This document shows, piece by piece, positions 8,659 to 16,367 of a stretch of DNA of 64,000 nucleotides (the first letter of the stretch is position 1; every line of letters starts with the position of its first letter). The stretch is from Minicystis rosea (lineage in GTDB: Bacteria; Myxococcota_A; Polyangia; Polyangiales; Polyangiaceae), in NCBI GenBank assembly GCA_001931535.1, contig CP016211.1:11826377-11890376 (forward strand). Direction: 5' to 3'. The notes under the pieces were generated by a model that worked only from the letters and a program-made list of their open reading frames with translations, ran no database searches and was not told the origin of the DNA. The translations under genes and the position numbers were made by a program.

Positions 8659-9792
8659 TCAGAAGGTGAGAGACACGATGACAGCGCCGCCGCGCGCGCC
8701 AAAGACCGGCGTTACCCGCAGATCGCGTCCGGTCTTGCCGGCCGGCTTGTTCGGCCAGAAGAAATAGGCCGCCGCGCCGGCCGCGGCGATGCCGCCCGCG
8801 ATGAACGCGCCGACACCGGCGTTGTGCAACGTGGCATACGATCGGGCCTTGTCCTGAAGCCCGCCGCAGCGGCCTTGATCGTAATTCACGGCACCGGCGA
8901 CGCAGCTCCGGCGGTCACCCAGAATGGATGTGCTCAGGATATCCGCGTCGGAGCGCCGCGACGACGACACGCTCATGAGCACGATACCGCTCGTGATGCC
9001 GACGACGGACGCCGCGCCCAGGGCGAGCCCCGGCACGAGGCTGCGCCGTTTGGGCACGTCGACGACGACCGGCGGTGGAAGGGGCGGCGCTTCCGGCGCG
9101 AGCACGAGCGAGACCTCGGCGGAGGCGCCTTTCTCGACCCGCACCCGCTGGCTCGCGGTCACGTGTCCATCGAGCTTGGCTTCGAGCGTGTGCTCGCCCG
9201 GCTCCACGAAGAGCTCGTCGGGCACCGCGGCGTCGCCATAAGGCACGCCGTCGATCCAGATCGAGGCGCCTTTGGGATCGGTGGTGACGTGCACCATGCC
9301 GATGCCTTGGCGGCATTGTTCGAAGGCTTTGTTCGTGCGATCGCGGAGCGCCGGATCGCCGGTGACGGGAAACAGGCTCCGCGTGAAGGCGAGGTGGCGC
9401 GCCGCCTCGACGAGCTTGCCTTGGGCCATCTCGGCGGCGCCCAGGTTGCCGGCGATGTCGTAACCCTTCTTGAGCGTCCAGGCCTCGCGATAAGCGCTCT
9501 CGGCCTCGGCAAAGCGGCCTTCCTTGAAAGCCTTGTTGCCTTTGGCCATCCACTCGGCCGCGCGATCTCCGGTGTCCGCGTCGGCGCCGCCGAGAGGCCG
9601 CGATTGCTGCGCGGGGCTGTCATCGGCCGCCGCGGTGGCCGACGAAAGCAGAATGGCAAGCGCGGGGAGGGCCGCGCGCGCCGCGCGGCCGAAGCGCGAA
9701 GAGGAGATGGGGAGTCGGAAGGTGCGGGGGAGCGCTCCTCCGTGATCGCGACTCCGCGATATCTGTCGCTCGCATGCAGGGCGCATGATCAT
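8659..9792 (-). CDS. Exported TPR/PEGA-domain protein
   Basis: A 377-residue envelope protein. After a signal segment (ALPALAILLSSATAAA, about residues 42-57) come TPR-like helices (AAEWMAKGNKAFKEGRFAEA, AESAYREAWTLKKGYDIAGN), then a PEGA-like beta domain (VHVTTDPKGASIWIDGVPYG, EPGEHTLEAKLDGH), then two hydrophobic segments (about 260-285 and 325-350). This architecture is very common in myxobacteria and is thought to sit at the envelope. Its start overlaps the upstream stop (ATGA at 9789-9792), so it is coupled to the membrane protein before it. Precise role unknown. Confidence 0.8.
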   Translation of the reverse strand: MIMRPACERQISRSRDHGGALPRTFRLPISSSRFGRAARAALPALAILLSSATAAADDSPAQQSRPLGGADADTGDRAAEWMAKGNKAFKEGRFAEAESAYREAWTLKKGYDIAGNLGAAEMAQGKLVEAARHLAFTRSLFPVTGDPALRDRTNKAFEQCRQGIGMVHVTTDPKGASIWIDGVPYGDAAVPDELFVEPGEHTLEAKLDGHVTASQRVRVEKGASAEVSLVLAPEAPPLPPPVVVDVPKRRSLVPGLALGAASVVGITSGIVLMSVSSSRRSDADILSTSILGDRRSCVAGAVNYDQGRCGGLQDKARSYATLHNAGVGAFIAGGIAAAGAAAYFFWPNKPAGKTGRDLRVTPVFGARGGAVIVSLTF

Positions 9793-10541
9793 CCGTCCTT
9801 GGCTTTCTCGCCCGGGAGTTCGAAGATCGGGGTGAGTGCGGGCTTTGCCGGAGGCGCGGGCGTATGCGGGACGCGCGGTCGTTGCGGCGCGCGGTCCACG
9901 GTCGCGGCCGCGGTGGAGATCGGTTTTGCCGATGCCGACGTGACGGGCGGCGGCGCCTTCGCTTCGATCGTCGCCGTCGCCGTCGCCGGAGGCGCAGCCG
10001 GCGGCGCGGGGCGGGGCTCTTCGCGCGCCACGGCCTTCGCTTCGGCGACGGCCCTCGCCTCGGCGAGCGTGCGCGCTCGCCAGATGCGCGCGCGCCGCAC
10101 CACGCCGGCCGCGAGCACGAGGAGCGCGAGCACGAGGGCGATACGCATCCACAGCGGCGCGGGCGGGCGCGCGGCGGTGGGCTCGGCCCCGCGCGGCGCG
10201 ACGGGGCGTGGTGACGAGACGATGGTCGGATCACCGCCCGGCGTGCCGCGCGCATCCGCGGCGCGCGCTTCGAGCAGGCGCCGATGCGTCGGCACCTTGC
10301 GTGGATTGGTCTCCACCGACACCACCACGCGCGGCTCGTCGAGCAAAGCCTCCGCCGGCGCGCCCGCACGCACTTTGATCCCGCTCGCGTGCGCGCGCGC
10401 CATGTCGACGCCGCCGGCCGTGATGATGCCTGGAGGTGGCTTTTGCTTTTTTGCGCGCGGCGGTGGACGTGGTCCGTCCGAATCAGCAAAAAACGGATTC
10501 GGCGCGGGCTTCGCCCCCCCGCGATCGTGATCGCCGCTCAT
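9789..10541 (-). CDS. Proline/alanine-rich single-pass membrane protein, unknown function
   Basis: A 250-residue protein with a charged, Pro-rich cytoplasmic-looking N-terminus, one transmembrane segment (LWMRIALVLALLVLAAGVV, near residue 130) and an Ala/Pro-rich tail that probably lies in the periplasm. I see no catalytic motif. It is coupled by an ATGA overlap to the TPR/PEGA protein, so the two may form an envelope complex. The start at 10541 has a run of G upstream; ATG 10583 would add 14 residues. Confidence 0.65.
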   Translation of the reverse strand: MSGDHDRGGAKPAPNPFFADSDGPRPPPRAKKQKPPPGIITAGGVDMARAHASGIKVRAGAPAEALLDEPRVVVSVETNPRKVPTHRRLLEARAADARGTPGGDPTIVSSPRPVAPRGAEPTAARPPAPLWMRIALVLALLVLAAGVVRRARIWRARTLAEARAVAEAKAVAREEPRPAPPAAPPATATATIEAKAPPPVTSASAKPISTAAATVDRAPQRPRVPHTPAPPAKPALTPIFELPGEKAKDG

Positions 10542-10680
10542 CGTGCCCCCCGGCCGCCGCACGATAGCGTTTCCGCCGGTCATGTGCGACCGCTGGAGAA
10601 TGATGAACGCGCGTGAAAATCACCGCGCGTCCCAGGCGAAATGGCAATGGCAGGGCGGAGACGCGCCGCGCGGGCGCGTC

Positions 10681-11964
10681 CTAGGCGAATGCGTCGCGCA
10701 GCGTGATGGTCTCGTCGCGGCGCGGGCCGACCGAGACGATGTCGATGGGAACGGCCACCTGTTCCTCGAGGAATCGCACGTAATCGCGCGCGGCGGCGGG
10801 GAGATCGGCAATGGCGCGGGCGCCGCCGAGATCTTCGGACCAGCCGGGGAACGATTCGTAAATGGGAGTCGCGCCGTCGAGGGCGTCGATGGGGAATTCG
10901 GGCGTGCGGCCATTCTTGGTCTCGTACGCCACGCAGGCGCGCACTTCCGAGAGGCCGGTGAGCACGTCCAGCTTGGTGAGCGCGAGGCCGTCCAAGCCAT
11001 TGACGCGCGCGGCATAGCGCAGCGCCGGGAGATCGACCCAGCCCGTGCGCCGCGGGCGTCCGGTGACGGAGCCGAATTCGTGACCCGCTTTGCGGATGCG
11101 ATCGCCGATCGCGTCCTTGAGCTCGGTGGGGAAGGGGCCTTCGCCCACGCGGGTGCAATAGGCCTTCGTCAAACCGACCACGCGACGAATGCGCGTGGGG
11201 CCGATGCCCGCGCCGGCGCACGCGCCGCCCGAGACCGCGGACGACGAAGTGACGAACGGGTAGGTGCCGTGATCGACGTCGAGCAGCGTGCCCTGCGCGC
11301 CTTCGAGCAGCACGCGCTGGCCGTCGCGACACGCGCCCTCGATGAGCGCGGAGCTGTCGGCGACGAGCGGGAGCAGCCGCTCCGCGAGCGGCGCGAGATC
11401 GGCCATGATGCGGCCCGCGTCGGGCACCTCGCCGCCGAGATCGCGGATGACGGGCGCCCACGCGCGGAGCGCGCGCGTCACGAGCTCCTCCACGCGACGC
11501 AGATCGGCGAGGTCGCCGACGCGCACGCCGCGGCGCGCGGCCTTGTCTTCGTAGCAGGGGCCGATGCCGCGCTTGGTGGTGCCGATCTTCGATCCATCGG
11601 CGGCCGCGCCCTCGCGCAGCCCGTCGATGAGCGGGTGATACGGGAGGATCAGGTGCGCCCGATCGGAGACGAAGAGCCGCCCCGCGATGGTGTGCCCGCG
11701 CGCCTCCAGGGCGTTGATCTCGCCGAGGAGGACCGCCGGATCCACGACCATGCCCTGCGCCATCACGCACCGGGTTTTGGGCCGGAGAATGCCGCTCGGG
11801 ATGAGGCGGACCACGATTGATTGATCGCCGACCACGAGCGTGTGCCCGGCGTTCGGGCCGCCTGCGTAGCGCACGACCATGTCGGCCGCCTCGGCGTACA
11901 GGTCGACGACCTTACCCTTTCCTTCGTCTCCCCATTGCGCGCCGACGATCACCACTGCGGGCAT
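10681..11964 (-). CDS. purA: Adenylosuccinate synthetase
   Basis: A 427-residue enzyme, the normal family length. The N-terminal GAQWGDEGKGKVVD is the GTP-binding and catalytic signature (Asp and His residues downstream), followed by AGGPNAGHT, RGIGPCYEDKAARRG, EGAQGTLLDVDHGTYP and the C-terminal GPRRDETI. It joins IMP and aspartate using GTP, the first committed step to AMP, in the cytoplasm. ATG 11964 is preceded on the reverse strand by GGGAGAG. It follows hisZ by 34 bp on the same strand, a purA-hisZ neighbourhood also seen in proteobacteria. Confidence 0.97.
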   Translation of the reverse strand: MPAVVIVGAQWGDEGKGKVVDLYAEAADMVVRYAGGPNAGHTLVVGDQSIVVRLIPSGILRPKTRCVMAQGMVVDPAVLLGEINALEARGHTIAGRLFVSDRAHLILPYHPLIDGLREGAAADGSKIGTTKRGIGPCYEDKAARRGVRVGDLADLRRVEELVTRALRAWAPVIRDLGGEVPDAGRIMADLAPLAERLLPLVADSSALIEGACRDGQRVLLEGAQGTLLDVDHGTYPFVTSSSAVSGGACAGAGIGPTRIRRVVGLTKAYCTRVGEGPFPTELKDAIGDRIRKAGHEFGSVTGRPRRTGWVDLPALRYAARVNGLDGLALTKLDVLTGLSEVRACVAYETKNGRTPEFPIDALDGATPIYESFPGWSEDLGGARAIADLPAAARDYVRFLEEQVAVPIDIVSVGPRRDETITLRDAFA

Positions 11965-11998
11965 GCGTGTCTCTCCCTATCTCCGCTCGTTGTGCGGC

Positions 11999-13438
11999 TC
12001 ATCGCTGTGCGAGCGCCGCGGCCAGCCCATCCGGCGTTCGGTCCGCGGCCTCGATGGTTTGAGGTCCAACGATCTGCGCCCGGAAGTGCCGGGGCTCGCC
12101 GCTCGCCGTGACGACGTGGGTGTAGCGCCAGGCGGTCGCATACGCGAACGCAGAGTCGACCGGGCAAGCGACGGCCGGGACCCCACGCGATCGCAACGCC
12201 GCGAGCAGGGCAGCGGACTCGGCCGCGTCGTCGACGGCGACCACCGCGCTCCGGCGCATCACCTCGCTCGATCCCGCGGACTCCCGCGCCCACGCGACGG
12301 CATCGAGATAGAGCGCGAAGCCGACGGCCGGCATGGGCGCATCGAAGCGGGCGAGCAGATCGTCGTAACGACCGCCCGCACCGATGGGCTCGCCCGGCCC
12401 CGGCGCGAGCAGATGGAAGATCATCCCGGTGTAATAGGCGAAGCCGCGGACCTCTCCGAGATCCAATCGCAACACCGTGCCCAACGAGTCGCGCGCCGCC
12501 GTCCACAAAGCTTGAAGCTCACGCAGCGCCTTCGCCGCGGACTCGCTGCCTTCGAGGAGCGGCGCGGCCTGCGCGAACAAGGCTTCGGCGGAGATCTCGC
12601 CGGGGCCGCCGCCGTGGAGATCACCGAGGCGCGCGAGCGTGGATGCGTTCGGCCGGCCGGCGAGCAAACGCTCCACGCGCGCGCCGTCCTTCTGCCCGAG
12701 GGCGTCGCCCACTTCGGCGGCGAGCGAGCGCGGCACACTCTCGATGAGCGAGCGTGCGATCGATGCGTGACCGAGATCGATGGCCGCTTCCGCGAGGCCG
12801 AGGCGATCGGCGACGGAGGCCGCGAGCCTCAAGATCTCCAGATCCCCCGCGAGCGTCGCCGGCTCGCTCGGAGAGGCGCCGGGGACGGTGCCATACAGCT
12901 CGACACCGGCCTGCGGGACCTGACGATGCCTCCGGGCTCGGCCCTGACGCCGGCGCACGATGGTCCCCTCGTAACAAAGCCGGATCGGCTGCGGCTCCCG
13001 CCCGAGGCGCGTCGCCACCATGCGCGCGATCTGCGGGGTCATGTCCGGGCGGAGGGCTGCTACCTCGCCCGATTCGGGCTCGATGAAGCGCAGCACATCC
13101 GACGGATCGAGAGCGCCCAGGCCGCGCTCGAGGACCTCGGCGAGCTCGAACGCCGGCGGCGTGACGAGGCGATAGCCGTGCAGGTCGAAGTGATCGAGCA
13201 CCTCGCGACCGAGCGCACGTCGGCGTCGTGTCTCCTCGGGGAGGAGATCGCGCAGGCCTGCAGGCAAAGGGTGAGAGAGGGCGCGGGGCGCGCTCTCGAT
13301 CGGAGATGCCGAGGTGAGAGAGGGAGCCTCTCTCGCGCGCTCGCTCGCATGATGAACGGCCTCGGGCCCCAGCGTGGGGAAGGCACTCTGCGAGTCGGCC
13401 GGTTTCGTCACGGTCCCGCTTATAGCGCGGCTGGGCAT
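11999..13438 (-). CDS. hisZ: ATP phosphoribosyltransferase regulatory subunit (HisZ), HisS-like
   Basis: A 479-residue class II aminoacyl-tRNA-synthetase-like protein. The catalytic-core motifs are present (PAGLRDLLPEE, VTPPAFELAEVLERG, ALRPDMTPQIARMVATR, QAGVELYG and the C-terminal AGGRYDDLLARFD with PAVGFALYLD), but the anticodon-binding domain of true HisRS is replaced by a short tail (about 80 residues). That and the position before purA favour HisZ, which activates short-form HisG in histidine synthesis; HisG is not in the window. The first about 45 residues (to SHPLPAGLR) are not conserved, so the true start may lie inside. Confidence 0.85.
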   Translation of the reverse strand: MPSRAISGTVTKPADSQSAFPTLGPEAVHHASERAREAPSLTSASPIESAPRALSHPLPAGLRDLLPEETRRRRALGREVLDHFDLHGYRLVTPPAFELAEVLERGLGALDPSDVLRFIEPESGEVAALRPDMTPQIARMVATRLGREPQPIRLCYEGTIVRRRQGRARRHRQVPQAGVELYGTVPGASPSEPATLAGDLEILRLAASVADRLGLAEAAIDLGHASIARSLIESVPRSLAAEVGDALGQKDGARVERLLAGRPNASTLARLGDLHGGGPGEISAEALFAQAAPLLEGSESAAKALRELQALWTAARDSLGTVLRLDLGEVRGFAYYTGMIFHLLAPGPGEPIGAGGRYDDLLARFDAPMPAVGFALYLDAVAWARESAGSSEVMRRSAVVAVDDAAESAALLAALRSRGVPAVACPVDSAFAYATAWRYTHVVTASGEPRHFRAQIVGPQTIEAADRTPDGLAAALAQR

Positions 13439-13644
13439 TCGGTGCGCAGCGAAGCCGCGCCCCGGACGATGGATCCTGCGCCTCGCGCGGAAGGCGATGT
13501 CCTCCGCGCTCGCCGTCGTACCGGCGCCCCGGAAATGCCGCCGGGATGGGTCAGGGGAGCGCAGGTTCGGATGGCAAGGCGCTTGCTGACCCTGCACGGG
13601 TGCCGGCCTCGAGCGCATCGGGGCCCGTGACGGAGGTTTCCTTC

Positions 13645-14301
13645 ATGGCACTGTCGCCTGCACTCCCGGGCTCGAACCGCTCGTCCGCCGCGCCGCGCTC
13701 CCTCAATGGGGACGCAGCGTTGCTCGGGCTGATCGAAAAGGTGAAGGCCGGCGATCGCCCCGCCCTCGACGCGCTGACGAGGCTCATCCGTCCGCACGTG
13801 GAGCGGCAGCTCGCGCGCTACCCCGTCTCCGACGATGATCGGCTCGACCTCGTGCAATCGACCCTGCTCCAGGTCGTCCGTCGGATCCGATCTTTCCGCG
13901 GCGATTCGAGCTTCACCACGTGGCTCTTCCGCGTGACCGCCAACGAAGCGCTCATGCTCATGCGCTCGCAACGCCGCCAGCGCGCGCGCCTCGTCGAAGG
14001 CCTCGATCTCGAGGACCTCTCCGCCCTGCCCACCGTGCGGAGCCTCCCGGCCGAGGACGACGCCGCCTCCCTCGCCGAGCGCGAAGCCCACGTGCGCCAC
14101 GCCCTCGGCGAGCTGCCCGAGGACTACCGCGACGTCGTGCTCGCCCACTACCACGACGATCTCGGCCTCCACGAAATCGCCCAGAAGCTCGCCGTCAGCG
14201 AGAGCGCCGTCCGCTCCCGCCTGCACCGCGCCCGCGTGCGCCTCCGGGCCATCCTCAACGCCACGCCCCTCGGCCGCGAGCTCTCCGAAGCCGCAGCGTG
14301 A
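13645..14301 (+). CDS. RNA polymerase sigma factor, ECF-like (sigma-70 family)
   Basis: A 218-residue sigma factor with regions 2 and 4 only. Region 2: RLDLVQSTLLQVVRRIRSF then DSSFTTWLFRVTANEALMLM and the arginine-rich RSQRRQRAR. Region 4: LPEDYRDVVLAHYHDDLGLHE followed by the HTH (LAVSESAVRSRLHRARVRLR). ATG 13645 has GGAGG at 13632-13636. No anti-sigma gene is adjacent, so control may be transcriptional or through the FHA/kinase genes downstream (inference). It is divergent from hisZ across a 206-bp gap that must carry both promoters; I see no clear box there. Confidence 0.92.
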   Translation: MALSPALPGSNRSSAAPRSLNGDAALLGLIEKVKAGDRPALDALTRLIRPHVERQLARYPVSDDDRLDLVQSTLLQVVRRIRSFRGDSSFTTWLFRVTANEALMLMRSQRRQRARLVEGLDLEDLSALPTVRSLPAEDDAASLAEREAHVRHALGELPEDYRDVVLAHYHDDLGLHEIAQKLAVSESAVRSRLHRARVRLRAILNATPLGRELSEAAA

Positions 14302-14376
14302 AAGCCGCTCCTCGCACCTCGCCGCCGATTCCCTCCCTATAGATTGGCGCTGCGGTCACGGATAGATCTTGGGCCG

Positions 14377-16128
14377 ATGCTCAAAGATCCTCCCGACCCG
14401 AGCAAAACGGAGAAGCTCCCCGACGACGGCAATGGCCCGCCGCCGAGCCCACAACGCGTCACGCTCATCATTCATCATCCGGAGGGTGACAAGCACGCTC
14501 CATTGATCCCCGATGAGCCTCTCGTGGTCGGTCGGAGCGAACCAGCGGACCTCGTCGTTGCGAATCCCTCGCTGTCGCGCCGACACGCACGCTTCACGCT
14601 GCACAACGGTCGCGTCGTCGTGGAGGATCTCGGGTCCACGAATGGTCTCTATTTCGAAGGAAAGCGAGTCGCGCGCGCCGAGCTCGAGCTCGGTGGTGAA
14701 ATCACGCTCGCTCACTTCCCCGCGCGCATCATCACCTTCGGGGGCGTGAGCCCTGCGCTCGACAGCGAAGCTACGTTTCGCCGGCGCCTGCACGAGGAGA
14801 TGTCGCGCGCCCGCGCTTTTCACCGTTCGTTTGCCGTTGTCGCGGTGCGTGCGAGCCATACGCTCGCGACCCGCGCGCCCGGCGGCACGTGGGCCGTGCG
14901 GCTCCGCCAGCGGGTCCAAGATATCGATTGTGTGAGCCTCTACTCCCCTGACGTGGCCTTAGTCCTGTTGCCGGAGAGGGATGCAGGCTCGGCCTTGGAG
15001 GTCGCTCGGACCATTGTTGTGGCCGAGCGCGACGCACCGGTCTTCGCGGGCGTAGCCGTTCATCCGCAGACGTCGGGGACCGCAGGGGAGCTCGTGGACA
15101 TGGCACGCGATGCAGCCGGGCGTGCCGGGCCGGAAGAGCCGGTCATTGCCGCGTCGACGTCCGAATGGAGAGAGAGCTCCGTCGTCGGCAAACAGAGCCC
15201 CTTTCGCGGCGTCGCAATGCAGGCGGCATACAGCATCGCCGACCGCGTTGCGGGCGTGAACATTCCAGTTCTCCTCCATGGCGAAACGGGTGTCGGCAAA
15301 GAGATACTGGCGAACCACATCCACGAGCACGGCAATCGCGCGGCACAACGGATGGGTCGCGTCAATTGCGGTGCGATCCCAGCCACGCTCGTGGAGAGCA
15401 CTCTGTTCGGTCACGAGCGAGGTGCCTTTACCGGCGCGATGCAGCAGCGGCGTGGCGAGTTCGAAGCCGCTCATCAAGGGACGTTGTTTCTCGACGAGAT
15501 CGGAGACATGCCGCTGGAGGCGCAGAAGGTGCTCCTCCGCGTGCTGGACACCAAACGCTTCTCCCGGGTCGGGTCGACGCAGGAGGTCGAAGTCGATGTG
15601 CGCGTCATCGCGGCCACGCATCGTGACCTCAAAGCCCTGATCGAAAGCGGCGATTTTCGCGAGGACCTCTACTATCGGCTCAGCACGGTGACGATCGAGA
15701 TACCTCCCCTGCGGAAGCGACTCGATGAATTAGAACCCTTCATCGAGCATTTCATCGATCAATTCAACAAGCAGCACCGTCGGAGCGTGCGGGCGGTATC
15801 CGCGGAAGCCAAGGCACTGCTCCGAGCCCATGCTTGGCCGGGCAACGTCCGTGAGCTGCGCAACGTCATCGAGCGTGCCGTGGTGCTGAAGGTGGGAGAC
15901 ACGATCCTGCCCAGCGACCTGCCCGACTACATCCGCGAATCGAAGAGCGAAGAAGGGGACGGCGGCAGCGCCCAGGATCAGCTCGATCGGAAAGAGAGAG
16001 AGCTGATCCTGGACGCCCTCCACAAGGAGGACTGGAACCGGGAGAAGGCTGCGGCGCGGATTGGCTACAAGCTCCGCACGTTCAGTCGTCGAATGAGCGA
16101 CCTCGGGATCAAGAAGCCGAAAAAATAG
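14377..16128 (+). CDS. Sigma-54-dependent activator with N-terminal FHA domain
   Basis: A 583-residue enhancer-binding protein. Residues about 30-105 form an FHA domain (LVVGRSEPADLVV, SLSRRHARF, DLGSTNGLYFEG), which binds phosphothreonine and so links it to Ser/Thr kinases. A middle region of about 150 residues follows. The AAA+ core has Walker A GETGVGKE (near 300), the sigma-54 contact loop GAFTGA (349-354), Walker B GTLFLDEIGDMP and the arginine region FREDLYYRLS. The C-terminus carries a Fis-type HTH (DWNREKAAARIGYKLRTFSR). GAFTGA is intact, so it should activate sigma-54. The ATG at 14377 is preferred to the TTG at 14344. Twin palindromes and a sigma-54-like promoter lie directly downstream. 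Confidence 0.95.
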   Translation: MLKDPPDPSKTEKLPDDGNGPPPSPQRVTLIIHHPEGDKHAPLIPDEPLVVGRSEPADLVVANPSLSRRHARFTLHNGRVVVEDLGSTNGLYFEGKRVARAELELGGEITLAHFPARIITFGGVSPALDSEATFRRRLHEEMSRARAFHRSFAVVAVRASHTLATRAPGGTWAVRLRQRVQDIDCVSLYSPDVALVLLPERDAGSALEVARTIVVAERDAPVFAGVAVHPQTSGTAGELVDMARDAAGRAGPEEPVIAASTSEWRESSVVGKQSPFRGVAMQAAYSIADRVAGVNIPVLLHGETGVGKEILANHIHEHGNRAAQRMGRVNCGAIPATLVESTLFGHERGAFTGAMQQRRGEFEAAHQGTLFLDEIGDMPLEAQKVLLRVLDTKRFSRVGSTQEVEVDVRVIAATHRDLKALIESGDFREDLYYRLSTVTIEIPPLRKRLDELEPFIEHFIDQFNKQHRRSVRAVSAEAKALLRAHAWPGNVRELRNVIERAVVLKVGDTILPSDLPDYIRESKSEEGDGGSAQDQLDRKERELILDALHKEDWNREKAAARIGYKLRTFSRRMSDLGIKKPKK

Positions 16129-16132
16129 CCTC

Positions 16133-16170
16133 GGCCATTCTTGGCCACGCGCCGGCCATTCTTGGCCGGC
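16133..16170. repeat. Two tandem palindromes GGCCATTCTTGGCC
   Basis: The 14-mer GGCCATTCTTGGCC (arms GGCCA/TGGCC) occurs at 16133-16146 and again at 16154-16167, spaced 21 bp (two helical turns). The second copy extends to 8-bp arms (GCCGGCCA / TGGCCGGC, 16151-16170). It sits between the FHA activator and the kinase, touching a sigma-54-like promoter. Two copies on the same helix face suggest a cooperative regulator site; a terminator hairpin for the upstream gene is the alternative. Confidence 0.6.
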
Positions 16171-16178
16171 GCATTGCG
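16163..16178 (+). promoter_or_regulatory. Sigma-54-type -24/-12 promoter (candidate)
   Basis: TGGCCGGCGCATTGCG has the invariant GG (16164-16165) and GC (16176-16177) exactly ten bases apart, and matches TGGC at -24 and TTGC at -12. It departs from consensus at the two bases after TGGC. Transcription would begin near 16189 and read into the kinase gene. The adjacent upstream gene encodes a sigma-54 activator, which supports the call. Confidence 0.5.
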
Positions 16179-16367
16179 AGCCCGTCCGCGCTTCGCTCGT
16201 CGATTCTCGCCAATCACTGCTTTTCGGCCATGGCACGCGCCGTGCTCGATGTCCTGGCCGTGAGCGTCGCGACCGTCATTCTACCGCACCTGCGAGCGAG
16301 CGCCGATCGGCGCGCGGCGCATGACGGCGAACCGCGCGCGGAAGCTCAGGTAGCATCGCGCTCCACC

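Noticed and set aside
14304..14376. Sigma-54 promoter before the FHA activator
   Set aside because: TTGGCGCTGCGG looks partly like a -24 element, but no GC sits ten bases after the GG.
16230..16367. ATG 16230 as start of the kinase
   Set aside because: The 46 extra residues have unlike codon use and no similarity; the kinase begins properly near ATG 16368.
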